Shown here in pieces: positions 13,659 through 22,068 of a stretch of DNA of 27,482 nt (positions within the stretch are counted from its first letter, which is position 1; every line of letters begins with the position of its first letter). The stretch lies in assembly GCA_046309355.1 (NCBI GenBank), contig JBKCPL010000058.1, forward strand, positions 1-27,482, in the 5' to 3' direction. The translations under genes and the position numbers were made by a program. Source of the stretch: CAYSBE01 sp046309355 (GTDB lineage Bacteria; Bacteroidota; Bacteroidia; UKL13-3). The notes beneath the pieces were generated by a model, which was given only the letters and a program-made list of their open reading frames with translations, had not been told where the DNA came from and did not search any database.

Positions 13659-14303
13659 CTAGTGAGTCGACAAGTAAGAAGCGATACCTTCAGCAGTATC
13701 TTTCAGTCCGTCTTTCCCTTTTTCCCAATCGGCCGGGCACACATCTCCTTTTTGTTCATAAAACTGCAGCGCATCTATCATACGCAGGGCTTCGTCAATG
13801 CTTCTGCCAAGTGGCATATCGTTTACAACCTGATGGCGAACGATACCTTCTTTGTCGATCAGAAATAAGCCGCGGTAAGCAACTGCATCTTCGCCCAAAT
13901 TGCCAATCCAAATCATTTCGCCTGCTTCATTGTAATCATAATGTCCGGCAAGTACTCCATAATTGATAGCGATGGTTTTATTTACGTCAGCTACCAATGG
14001 ATATTTTACACCTTCAATACCGCCATCATTTTGCGGAGTATTGAGCCATGCCCAGTGCGAGAATTTAGAGTCGATAGAACAACCAACTACTTGTACGTTG
14101 CGTTCTTCAAACTCTGCAATGCGCCTTTGAAATGCGATGATTTCAGTAGGGCACACAAAAGTGAAATCAAGCGGATAGAAATAAAAAAGTACGTGTTTTT
14201 TACCGATGTACTGATCCAGTGAAAAGTCATCTGCAAATTCGCCTCCGTCAACAACAGCTGATGCTTTAAATGAGGGGGCTTTTTTTCCTACTAACATGGT
14301 CAT
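13659..14303 (-). CDS. Typical 2-Cys peroxiredoxin (AhpC/Prx1 type)
   Basis: 214 residues. The peroxidatic cysteine is C51 in FTFVCPTEI with the catalytic T48, and the conserved active-site arginine is in AYRGLFLID (142-150). The resolving cysteine is C189 in GDVCPADW, the typical 2-Cys Prx1 arrangement. The protein reduces hydrogen peroxide and organic peroxides in the cytoplasm using thioredoxin or AhpF. The tail ends SYLSTH and lacks the YF helix that makes eukaryotic peroxiredoxins sensitive to over-oxidation, suggesting a robust enzyme. It is followed by its own terminator and lies 76 nt downstream of rho on the same strand. Confidence 0.95.
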   Translation of the reverse strand: MTMLVGKKAPSFKASAVVDGGEFADDFSLDQYIGKKHVLFYFYPLDFTFVCPTEIIAFQRRIAEFEERNVQVVGCSIDSKFSHWAWLNTPQNDGGIEGVKYPLVADVNKTIAINYGVLAGHYDYNEAGEMIWIGNLGEDAVAYRGLFLIDKEGIVRHQVVNDMPLGRSIDEALRMIDALQFYEQKGDVCPADWEKGKDGLKDTAEGIASYLSTH

Positions 14304-14379
14304 ATATGTGTTGTAATTAAGTGAATGTTTAAAATACTAAGTAATAACACTCAATGTGTACAGTATGTTTTTACAAAAA

Positions 14380-15915
14380 TTAACCGTTCATACTGGCCAG
14401 AAACTCTTCGTTGGTTTGAGTTCCGCGCATATTTTTCAGCATCAGGTCCATGGCTTCTTCGGGGTTCATATCGGCTATGTGATTGCGAAGTACCCACATG
14501 CGCTGCAACGTTGATTTTTCAAGCAGCAAATCTTCTCTTCGTGTACTTGACGCAACAATATCTATGGCCGGGTAAATGCGTTTATTGGCCAAACGTCTGT
14601 CAAGCTGGAGTTCCATATTACCGGTACCTTTAAATTCTTCGAAAATGACTTCGTCCATTTTTGAACCGGTCTCGGTAAGTGCAGTAGCGATAATGGTGAG
14701 CGAGCCACCGTTTTCAATTTTACGTGCGGCACCAAAGAAACGTTTGGGTTTGTGCAGCGCATTGGCATCCACACCACCCGATAAAATTTTTCCGGAAGCA
14801 GGCTGCACGGTGTTGAACGCACGGGCCATGCGTGTGATGGAGTCAAGTAAAATAACCACATCATGTCCGGATTCAACCAGTCGTTTGGCTTTTTCCAGCA
14901 CAATATTGGCCAGCTTCACGTGTTTATCGGCAGGTTCGTCAAAAGTAGAAGCCACTACTTCGGCACGTACACTACGTTGCATATCTGTAACTTCTTCCGG
15001 ACGTTCGTCAATCAACAGGATAATCAGATACACTTCGGGGTGGTTTTTTGCAATTGCATTGGCAATGTCTTTCAACAAAATGGTTTTACCCGTTTTGGGT
15101 TGTGCTACTATTAGCCCGCGTTGACCTTTCCCAATTGGGGCCAGTAAATCAATAATGCGTGTGGAGTAGGTGGTGCTGTTATCGGCAATTCGTAATCGTT
15201 CGTCCGGGAAAAGAGGGGTAAGGTGTTCGAACGCTACGCGATCACGAATTTCGCTGGCAGTGCGCCCATTTACCGACTCAATTTTAGTTAAAGCAAAGTA
15301 TTTTTCGCCTTCTTTTGGCGGACGAATGGCACCACGCACAGTATCACCAGTTTTTAGCCCTACCATTTTTATGTGGGCAGGGGCTACGTATACATCATCC
15401 GGTGAAGCCATGTAGTTATAATCCGATGACCGTAAAAATCCATATCCGTCAGGCATCATTTCCAGCACACCTTCTGCACTCACAATGCTTTCCAGTTCCT
15501 GCAACAACATATTTTGCTGCTGCATGCGCTCGTAACGTTCCTGTTTTTTGTTGCGGTAATCCTGATCACGGTTTGAGTGTTCAGAACCACCGCCACTTTC
15601 GGTTAAATCATGTGATGAATCACCTGATGAGGTTTCGTTTGTATCAGACGAAATGGGAGGTGCGGGTGTTTCTGTTTCTTGCCTAACAGGCTCAGTATGT
15701 ACTTCAGCCGATTCGGTTGTTTCAGTAGGTGTAGCTTCACCTTTTTTAGGTCTTCCTTTGCGCTTTCGGGCAGCAGGCTTCTCGGCTTGATGTTCCAGAA
15801 TGAGGTTAATCAGCTCGGGTTTCTCTAATTCTTCGTAGCCAGCTATATTCAAATCGGCTGCGATTTCTTTCAGCTCGTTCACGAGCATGTCGTTCAACAA
15901 TTCAATGGTATGCAT
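14380..15915 (-). CDS. rho: Transcription termination factor Rho with N-terminal insertion
   Basis: 511 residues against 419 in E. coli. A Rho_N-type helical domain (about 1-43) is followed by a low-complexity, Thr/Ser/Glu-rich stretch (about 45-140) that opens with a basic block RKRKGRPKKG (50-59). The RNA-binding cold-shock-like domain follows (DGYGFLR at 156-162). The ATPase/translocase core has Walker A QPKTGKT (272-278), Walker B DVVILLDS (352-359), the Q-loop SGKILSGG (374-381) and LDRRLANKRIYPA (438-450). Rho hexamers unwind RNA to end transcription. The core is intact and the insertion is the main difference. Long insertions of this kind are known in Bacteroidota Rho. I found no clear promoter in the 166 nt upstream. 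Confidence 0.97.
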   Translation of the reverse strand: MHTIELLNDMLVNELKEIAADLNIAGYEELEKPELINLILEHQAEKPAARKRKGRPKKGEATPTETTESAEVHTEPVRQETETPAPPISSDTNETSSGDSSHDLTESGGGSEHSNRDQDYRNKKQERYERMQQQNMLLQELESIVSAEGVLEMMPDGYGFLRSSDYNYMASPDDVYVAPAHIKMVGLKTGDTVRGAIRPPKEGEKYFALTKIESVNGRTASEIRDRVAFEHLTPLFPDERLRIADNSTTYSTRIIDLLAPIGKGQRGLIVAQPKTGKTILLKDIANAIAKNHPEVYLIILLIDERPEEVTDMQRSVRAEVVASTFDEPADKHVKLANIVLEKAKRLVESGHDVVILLDSITRMARAFNTVQPASGKILSGGVDANALHKPKRFFGAARKIENGGSLTIIATALTETGSKMDEVIFEEFKGTGNMELQLDRRLANKRIYPAIDIVASSTRREDLLLEKSTLQRMWVLRNHIADMNPEEAMDLMLKNMRGTQTNEEFLASMNG

Positions 15916-16081
15916 GAATATGTTATTGGGTTAACAAAATAATTTCTCTGCGCACTTACCAGTAATCACTAAAAGTTAGATTGGATGTGGTTGGGAGAAG
16001 CAGCAAGAATTTGCTGATGCAACAATATGCATATTTTCCTAAAATAAAAATTCCGGTACGGTTAATACGTGATAATTTTAA

Positions 16082-17299
16082 TTACACGAGTATTTTAACC
16101 GGATTTTCCAGCAATTCTTTCAGTGTCTGTAAAAAGGCAGAACCTACAGCACCGTCAACAGCTCGGTGATCGCAGCTTAATGTAACTTTCATCACATGCG
16201 CTGCACGAATCTGTCCGTTTTCGGCAATGGCTGTTTCTTTGGCTGCGCCTACAGCCAGTATGCAGGCATCAGGCGGATTAATAATGGCAGTAAACTCATC
16301 AATGCCAAACATGCCAAGGTTTGAAATAGTAAATGTATTGCCTTCAAACTCGGATGGCTGAAGTTTTTTGTTTTTGGCTTTATCAGCCAGCTCTTTTACT
16401 TCGGCACTTATATGCGAAACGCTTTTTGTATCGGCAAATTTTACAACAGGCACAATTAAGCCATCATCAATGGCAACAGCAACACCCACATGTATGTGGT
16501 GGTTGTAACGTATTTTATCGCCAAGCCACGATGAGTTTACTGCAGGATGCCTGCGCAGCGATGCCGCTACCGCCTTCACCACAATATCATTCATCGAAAT
16601 TTTTACAGGACTGATATCGTTCATGGCTTTACGAGCCTCCATAGCTTTATCCATCACAATGCTCATAGTCAGGTAAAAATGCGGAGCACCGTTTTTGCTT
16701 TCACTTAGCCTGCGCGCAATAGCTTTGCGCATTTGCGAAACGGCTACTTCATCAAAACTCTCCGTACCTACTACAGCAGGAAGTTGGATGCCCGTTTTCG
16801 GGGTGCTCGAGCCGCCTTTGTAATTTTCAATATCGCGTTTTACCACACGACCATGATCGCCCGAACCTGGAACTTTTGTTATGTCTACACCCTTTTCTTC
16901 AGCTATTTTTTTAGCCAGTGGCGATGCTTTCACGCGTGAGTCGGCAGCAGGAACAGTAGCCACAGGGACAGGTGCCGCTGGAGCCACCGGAGCAGTAGTT
17001 TTAGTTTCCGCTTCGGCTTTTGGTGCCGGTGTTTCATTTAGCAGGGCTGAGAAATCTTCTCCTTTTTTACCCACCACTGCAATAATTGCATCTACCGGAA
17101 CGGTGCCACCGGCCGGAATGCCAATATGTAGGAGTGTACCCTTTATGTAGTTTTCCAGTTCCATAGTGGCTTTATCGGTTTCTACCTCAGCCAGAATATC
17201 ACCGGGCTTTATATCATCGCCCACTTTTTTCAACCACGATTGGATGACTCCTTCGGTCATCGTATCACTCATTTTGGGCATGCGAATTACTTCAGCCAT
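16082..17299 (-). CDS. pdhC: Pyruvate dehydrogenase E2 (dihydrolipoamide acetyltransferase)
   Basis: 405 residues. One lipoyl domain (1-78) carries the lipoylated lysine K43 in VETDKATMELEN. An Ala/Pro linker (about 90-120) leads to a peripheral subunit-binding domain (about 123-160, SPLAKKIAEEKGVDITKVPG). The catalytic acyltransferase domain (about 185-405) has H378 and D382 in SCDHRAVDGA. It transfers acetyl groups from lipoyl to CoA in the pyruvate dehydrogenase complex. The opening MAEVIRMPKMSDTMTEG and the ETDKATME site favour pyruvate E2 over 2-oxoglutarate or branched-chain E2, though this is not absolute. E1 and E3 genes are not next to it, so it is a separate transcription unit with a consensus promoter. 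Confidence 0.9.
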   Translation of the reverse strand: MAEVIRMPKMSDTMTEGVIQSWLKKVGDDIKPGDILAEVETDKATMELENYIKGTLLHIGIPAGGTVPVDAIIAVVGKKGEDFSALLNETPAPKAEAETKTTAPVAPAAPVPVATVPAADSRVKASPLAKKIAEEKGVDITKVPGSGDHGRVVKRDIENYKGGSSTPKTGIQLPAVVGTESFDEVAVSQMRKAIARRLSESKNGAPHFYLTMSIVMDKAMEARKAMNDISPVKISMNDIVVKAVAASLRRHPAVNSSWLGDKIRYNHHIHVGVAVAIDDGLIVPVVKFADTKSVSHISAEVKELADKAKNKKLQPSEFEGNTFTISNLGMFGIDEFTAIINPPDACILAVGAAKETAIAENGQIRAAHVMKVTLSCDHRAVDGAVGSAFLQTLKELLENPVKILV

Positions 17300-17327
17300 A
17301 ATTTATTTACATTTAATAATACCGGTG

Positions 17328-17357
17328 CAAAAATAGGATTATCGCATACATCTGCAA
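17328..17357 (-). promoter_or_regulatory. Promoter of pdhC
   Basis: On the minus strand TTG (17355-17357), 19 nt, then TATTTTTG (17328-17335) match the Bacteroidota -33/-7 consensus. Transcription would start about 22 nt before the ATG at 17299. Confidence 0.68.
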
Positions 17358-17421
17358 GAATACCCGTGAATAGCCATATCCCGATTTTCATTTTGGTACG
17401 GTATTTTCTATTTTGCAGCGT

Positions 17422-17970
17422 ATGAAAACTCAAATCTTACTCAGTATGCTCGTTATCGGATCGTTAACAGCATGCCGCACCGCACCCGAAGGGATGACCG
17501 AAATGAAATCACCGTTTAGCGGAAACAAGTATGAAAGCAACAGGCGTTGGTTTAGGGCTACGGCCAGCGGTGAAAGCATGAATTTGGAAACATCAAAGGA
17601 TAAGGCGCTGCTATCGGCTAAACAGCGACTGGCAGGTCAGATACAGACACAGGTAAAAAACGTTGCTGAGAGCTATAAAGGAGAGAGGCAGGCCGATAAT
17701 ACGCTAGGCGACTACAACGAGCGTTTTCAGCAACTTACCCGCGAAGTGATGAATCAGGTACTGGTAGAGGCGCTGATTATGGAGACCAAAACATACACCA
17801 CCAAAGATAAGCGCTATACCACTTACGTGGCCATGGAGGCACGCAAAAAGGCAGTTTACCGCAGGCTGAAAGACATGGCTCAGGCACGTACCTCGCTGAG
17901 TGAGGCCGACAAAAAATACATCAGCGAAATGCTGGATAAGGCCATAAAAGATTTGGAAGACGAGGATTGA
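17422..17970 (+). CDS. LPP20-like lipoprotein
   Basis: 182 residues from the ATG at 17422 (a TTG three codons upstream is less likely). A lipoprotein signal peptide ends in the lipobox LTAC with the acylated cysteine at C18. The mature part has the pattern WFRATASGESMNLETSKDKA followed by repeated Ala/Lys-rich helix (LLSAKQRLAGQIQTQVKNVAE) and MEARKKAVYRRL. This resembles LPP20/LpoB-neighbour lipoproteins, which sit in the periplasmic face of the envelope; function is mostly unknown. It is the only plus-strand gene after 3.2 kb. Its stop codon is 1 nt from the stop of the convergent aminotransferase, with no terminator between. Confidence 0.75.
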   Translation: MKTQILLSMLVIGSLTACRTAPEGMTEMKSPFSGNKYESNRRWFRATASGESMNLETSKDKALLSAKQRLAGQIQTQVKNVAESYKGERQADNTLGDYNERFQQLTREVMNQVLVEALIMETKTYTTKDKRYTTYVAMEARKKAVYRRLKDMAQARTSLSEADKKYISEMLDKAIKDLEDED

Positions 17971-17971
17971 G

Positions 17972-19183
17972 TTAGCCCAAAATTTCGTGAACGGATGATT
18001 TGACAGCCTCCACAACGTGTTGCAGCTGTTCATCCGTAAGGGCATAAAATACAGGCAAAGAAATCTCTGACGAATACAGCCTGTAGGTATTCGGATACGC
18101 GTCAATGCTGTAACCCAGTGACCGGTAATACGACATCATGGGCACCGGAATAAAATGTACGTTTACAGAAACCTGTTTATCAAAAATGTTCTGCATTATG
18201 GCATCACGCTGGGCTTCGGTACAGTTATTTATTCGCAATGCATATACGTGGTAGCATGACGTGCGAAAAGGATTGTGGTATTCGGGTGTGGTAAACCGGT
18301 CATCGTTTGCAAAGGCATGGCTGTAAGCATCGAAAATTTGTTTCCGTTTTACCAGCGTTTCTTCATCATAGCGCTGCAGTTCAACCAATCCGATAGATGC
18401 CATAATATCGGTCATATTCATTTTGTAACCCGCTTCCACAATATCGTAGCGCCAGCTGCCAGGCTTGGTTTTAGCCAGTGCATCCTTGTTTTGGCCATGC
18501 AGTGTTTTTACGCACAGGTATTTGTAAATGGCTTCGTTATCGAATGGTTCAGGTAGATTTAAGGCTACTGCACCGCCCTCGGCAGTGGTTAAATTTTTTA
18601 CTGCATGAAATGAAAATACAGAAACGTCAGCAAGTGTACCTGTTCTTCTGCCTTTATAATATGCTCCGAATGAGTGTGCGGCATCGCTCAACAGAAGAAT
18701 TCGGCCCAGCTGATGCTGCTCGGGGGTCACCGGTTTGAATAGCTGTTTTATTTCGGGTGACCGAATGATGGCATTCAGTTCATCGTATTGGCATGGATAA
18801 CCGGCAAAATCTACCGGCATTATCACTTTGGTGTTTTCGTTGATGTGCTTCAGCACCTGTACCGGGCAGATATTAAAATCTTCACACACATCTACAAATA
18901 CCGGTTTAGCTCCGCAGTGCATAACCACATTGGCCGTAGCGCTGTAAGTATATGCAGGCAAAATGACTTCATCACCGGGGCCAACACCAAACCAGCGCAG
19001 CATAATTTCGAGTCCGGCTGTAGCTGAATTTAAACACAGCGTTGCCTGATGGCCGCAATAGGCTGTAATCTCTTTTTCGAACCGTTTGGTTTTGGGTCCT
19101 GTGGTAATCCAACCCGACTTTAGCGTGTCGGTAACCTCATCAATTATTTTTTGGTCAATGCGCGGTGGTGAAAATGGAATCAT
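17972..19183 (-). CDS. DegT/DnrJ/EryC1/StrS family aminotransferase
   Basis: 403 residues of fold-type I PLP aminotransferases acting on nucleotide-linked keto sugars. K196 in FSFHAVKNLTTAEGG is the PLP lysine, DAAHSFGA (167-174) binds the cofactor, and NSATAGLE (52-59) and PAYTYSATANV (76-86) form the rest of the site. It opens with IPFSPPRID and GWITTGPKT, standard for the family. It would create an amino sugar for the polysaccharide encoded upstream. The exact sugar cannot be told; 4-amino (ArnB/PglE-like) and 3-amino sugars are both possible. It is the last gene of the minus-strand polysaccharide operon and follows the deacetylase-like gene by 6 nt. Confidence 0.9.
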   Translation of the reverse strand: MIPFSPPRIDQKIIDEVTDTLKSGWITTGPKTKRFEKEITAYCGHQATLCLNSATAGLEIMLRWFGVGPGDEVILPAYTYSATANVVMHCGAKPVFVDVCEDFNICPVQVLKHINENTKVIMPVDFAGYPCQYDELNAIIRSPEIKQLFKPVTPEQHQLGRILLLSDAAHSFGAYYKGRRTGTLADVSVFSFHAVKNLTTAEGGAVALNLPEPFDNEAIYKYLCVKTLHGQNKDALAKTKPGSWRYDIVEAGYKMNMTDIMASIGLVELQRYDEETLVKRKQIFDAYSHAFANDDRFTTPEYHNPFRTSCYHVYALRINNCTEAQRDAIMQNIFDKQVSVNVHFIPVPMMSYYRSLGYSIDAYPNTYRLYSSEISLPVFYALTDEQLQHVVEAVKSSVHEILG

Positions 19184-19189
19184 AGTGCA

Positions 19190-19966
19190 TTATACGCTAT
19201 TGTGACTAGCAAATTCAAATTTGTATTGTTTAATCGTGTCAATAATACGGAGATAAATTTCCTGCAGGTATGGATAGGCAAGCAAATTTTCGGGATGAAT
19301 AAGCACAGCTACATGCTGCGGTTTATGTACTAAGGACTGAAGTACGTGATCAAATTTTTGAAATACGTCAGCATGGTTTTTGAACCGCACAAAGTTGTTA
19401 TCCGAAATGATGGTGGGAATTACCGAAAGCGGATGGTGTGTGCTGTCATTACTGATGCCTATGACAGTTGAACCGCCTGCTGAAAAATCATACTTAACTC
19501 CAAGAGCCTGCAGTTCATGCAGCTGCTGCTTACTCAGTTGGCTAAAATAATGTGTGCGAATATACTCAGGGGTGTGCCCGGTTAGATGAATGTATTGCTC
19601 AACCTGAAACGGTATCGATTCAAGGGTATTCACGTGCAGTCCGGTTTGAACTTTATGCAAACGGCAAATACTTATAAATTCTTTCAGAAACGTACTCTCG
19701 TACGAATAGCGTATGCCTGTTCTGCGAAGCGTATTTACTTTTTTCTGAATACCAATATGGTTTACTGTGCTGATGCCGTGTGTACTTTCAAAGCGGAAAA
19801 CGTCTTCGGCATGACGCAAAAAAATATCAGACCTGAAAAGCTGAGGAAGGTGCAGCCACTGCTTACCGCTCAGTGTTTTCAAAATACTTACAGGATGATG
19901 CGGTATAAGCCAATCAATATCGTGGGTAAAGTGGAACAGGGTATTGGTGTTGGGGGTGAAAGTCAC
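19190..19966 (-). CDS. Polysaccharide deacetylase-like (CE4-fold) protein
   Basis: 258 residues with a GTG start at 19966, the only start-like codon after the upstream stop; the protein contains no methionine after residue 1. Landmarks of the divergent polysaccharide deacetylase group are visible in order: HDIDWL (15-20), equivalent to the DD metal/base motif; TGLHVNTLES (108-117); RTHYFSQLSKQQL (137-149); GVKYDFSAGG (156-165); and IHPENLL (223-229). There is no signal peptide, so it would act in the cytoplasm or on a lipid-linked intermediate. Whether it removes acetyl groups is inferred from the fold only. It is embedded in the sugar operon, 6 nt before the aminotransferase gene. Confidence 0.65.
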   Translation of the reverse strand: MTFTPNTNTLFHFTHDIDWLIPHHPVSILKTLSGKQWLHLPQLFRSDIFLRHAEDVFRFESTHGISTVNHIGIQKKVNTLRRTGIRYSYESTFLKEFISICRLHKVQTGLHVNTLESIPFQVEQYIHLTGHTPEYIRTHYFSQLSKQQLHELQALGVKYDFSAGGSTVIGISNDSTHHPLSVIPTIISDNNFVRFKNHADVFQKFDHVLQSLVHKPQHVAVLIHPENLLAYPYLQEIYLRIIDTIKQYKFEFASHNSV

Positions 19967-20018
19967 CTTCGCTAACGCTTTGGTGGGTTAAAAAATGGCG
20001 AGCGTATTTGGATATAAA

Positions 20019-21419
20019 TTAGTTGTTTTTGGAAGTTACGTAGGAAACTACAGCTTTAAATTTTCCGTTGTCACCGCGTTGGATAGTATTTACCTGATTG
20101 AATTGCACATGTACATCTCCCAACTGCGACCGAAGGCGATTTCTCATACCTGTTTTGTCCTCTTCTGACAATGCCGGATATGCAACCACGTTTAGTTCGT
20201 AATCAGTGAGTGTGTATTGAATAAGCTGTGCTTCTACTACCGTTTTCAACCCGGTGAATACATGGTGAAATCGTACCATTTTTCTTCCATCCGGTCCTGT
20301 GATTATATCTTCTGAGCGCCCTTCAATATTTTCTACAACAGGCATATTCCTTCCGCACAGGGTTTGCTGATTTTTGGATAACGTCACTCTGTCGCCTATG
20401 CGGTAACGAATAAGCGGCTGATCATTATTGATGAATCCGGTACACACTATATGTCCGGTTTCTCCGGGCTTTACGGGCTCGTTGTTGTCATTCAGCAATT
20501 CAATGATTCCCATGTCCGGACTGATTAGCAACTGACCAAATTCATTTTCTGAAATCAATCCGCAGTTTTCTACGCCACTCCAGGCATCGTAGGATTTGCA
20601 ACCGTATACTCGTGAAAAAGTGTGACGCATTTCCGGTGTGAGTTTTTCGCTGGATAAAACCATCGCTTTCATTTTCGGAACCTCACAATTCGCCTCTTCA
20701 ATAAAACGTGCCAGAATATAGTTGCTCATAGCATAACCGGTCATATATTCAGGTCCGAACTTTAGCAGGCCCTCCGCATAGTTTTTGGCTGTGCTTGCTG
20801 ATAGGTGGTAAGCGGATAAATAAAGCTGTTTCTCGGTATAATTTGTTCGATAATAGGGTGGATGTGCATGTGCTTTTGTAATAATTCTACGGCCACCAAT
20901 AGATGCGCGTTTCATGTTTAGGTTTACACCTGCCCAGTTTCTCACACGGCTTTCGTATAAGGCAAATAATCTTTGGTGCATGGCATACGAGTAGCGAATT
21001 TTTACTGGCGTACCGGTTGTTCCGCTACTGCTTATAAACATGCCGCCTTTTTCCGGGTTTACAGATAACATGCTGCCGATACCTTCTGTGCGTAACGTAT
21101 TTTTATCCAAAAATGGAATGCGATGCAACCGGTCCAGCTCAAATTTCTTTAGTTCATCGGCATGAAGTCCTGCTTTTGTGAAAATCGTATTGTAATAAGG
21201 CACATGTGTGTACGCATGCAGCAGCAACTGCCTAAGTCTGACTGTTTGAAAATCATGCCACTGGTGTACCGTATACGTTTCACGTGTTTTGCAAGCTGTG
21301 TATTCCTGTTCAAATATCCCGCCAAACCGTCTATGTTTCCATACTAAGCCATACGTACTTATTGCGGCATTTTGAAGTGATACAGGAAGTGAGTTGTATA
21401 TATGTGCAAGTGTTTTCAT
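20019..21419 (-). CDS. CapK/PaaK-like adenylate-forming enzyme 1
   Basis: 466 residues of the phenylacetate-CoA ligase/CapK group of ANL enzymes, which activate a carboxylic acid with ATP. The phosphate-binding loop SSGTTGTPVK is at 131-140, YDAWSGVENCG forms the adenine-pocket motif, and LIRYRIGDRV carries the conserved acidic residue. The C-terminal lysine K453 in DNGKFKAV is the A10 catalytic residue, so the enzyme looks active. CapK-type genes are frequent in capsule loci, where their acid substrate is usually unknown. It lies 4 nt after the GNAT stop and before the deacetylase-like gene, in the same operon. Its substrate is not phenylacetate by context, but this is inference. Confidence 0.85.
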   Translation of the reverse strand: MKTLAHIYNSLPVSLQNAAISTYGLVWKHRRFGGIFEQEYTACKTRETYTVHQWHDFQTVRLRQLLLHAYTHVPYYNTIFTKAGLHADELKKFELDRLHRIPFLDKNTLRTEGIGSMLSVNPEKGGMFISSSGTTGTPVKIRYSYAMHQRLFALYESRVRNWAGVNLNMKRASIGGRRIITKAHAHPPYYRTNYTEKQLYLSAYHLSASTAKNYAEGLLKFGPEYMTGYAMSNYILARFIEEANCEVPKMKAMVLSSEKLTPEMRHTFSRVYGCKSYDAWSGVENCGLISENEFGQLLISPDMGIIELLNDNNEPVKPGETGHIVCTGFINNDQPLIRYRIGDRVTLSKNQQTLCGRNMPVVENIEGRSEDIITGPDGRKMVRFHHVFTGLKTVVEAQLIQYTLTDYELNVVAYPALSEEDKTGMRNRLRSQLGDVHVQFNQVNTIQRGDNGKFKAVVSYVTSKNN

Positions 21420-21423
21420 GCAC

Positions 21424-22068
21424 CTATTGCATTTTCTTCTTCATCAGATACGAAATAGGTTGTTCGGAATCAATATACCATCCGTTACGCTTATAGGATG
21501 CAATAGCTGCTTCGTTTGTTTTCCTTACAGACAGTTGCATTATTTCAGCATTGAGTGCTTTTGCTCTTTTCTCAAATTCAATCTGCAGCAATGAACCAAT
21601 TCCCTTCTTCATTTTATTTTTTCTGACACCAATCACAACCAAACCAGCAGTACGAACAGGTATGATGTGTGGCTGAGGTGTCACATGAGTTGTTTTATTT
21701 TTTATTGGTGTAAACCTACGTTTCAGGTTGCTGATGATAAACTTGTACCGAGATATTATTTCCGGATGGAATAACAACCAGGGTTTTCTGAGCACGACTC
21801 GAAATGCTTCGTTAAGGCCAAATTGTGACATACCCGTAGCAGAACCAAAACTGTCGCTGCTATCTCTAACATACCCCCCGCAATAGCCAATACATTCGCC
21901 ATCTTCTTCTATCCAATACAAAAATTTATTGGGAGCACTTAAATACCATTCCAGCATTTTTGCCACAAACGAAATCCCCATCAACGAAGTGACCGAATCG
22001 GGAAATGCCTCAACATGGCATGAGGCTATTTTTACCAAATCAGCAGGTGTTGCGTTTTTTGTTGTCAT
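21424..22068 (-). CDS. GNAT family N-acetyltransferase
   Basis: 214 residues. The C-terminal part has the acetyl-CoA pyrophosphate loop KMKKGIGSLLQIEFEKRA (about 151-168) and the terminal pattern LSVRKTNEAAIASYKRNGW. An N-terminal segment gives PADLVKIASCHVEAFPDS. GNAT enzymes move acyl groups from CoA to an amine. Its ATG overlaps the stop of the GT2 gene by 4 nt (ATGA), showing translational coupling, and the CapK/PaaK-like gene 1 begins 4 nt after its stop. In this setting it may acylate the amino sugar made by the DegT aminotransferase. The middle region (about 85-135) is long and basic, and is not typical of small GNATs. Confidence 0.82.
   Translation of the reverse strand: MTTKNATPADLVKIASCHVEAFPDSVTSLMGISFVAKMLEWYLSAPNKFLYWIEEDGECIGYCGGYVRDSSDSFGSATGMSQFGLNEAFRVVLRKPWLLFHPEIISRYKFIISNLKRRFTPIKNKTTHVTPQPHIIPVRTAGLVVIGVRKNKMKKGIGSLLQIEFEKRAKALNAEIMQLSVRKTNEAAIASYKRNGWYIDSEQPISYLMKKKMQ

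Noticed and set aside
14576..15124. A 182-codon plus-strand open frame
   Set aside because: It is antisense to the rho ATPase core; its product is low in recognisable motifs and reflects Rho codon composition.
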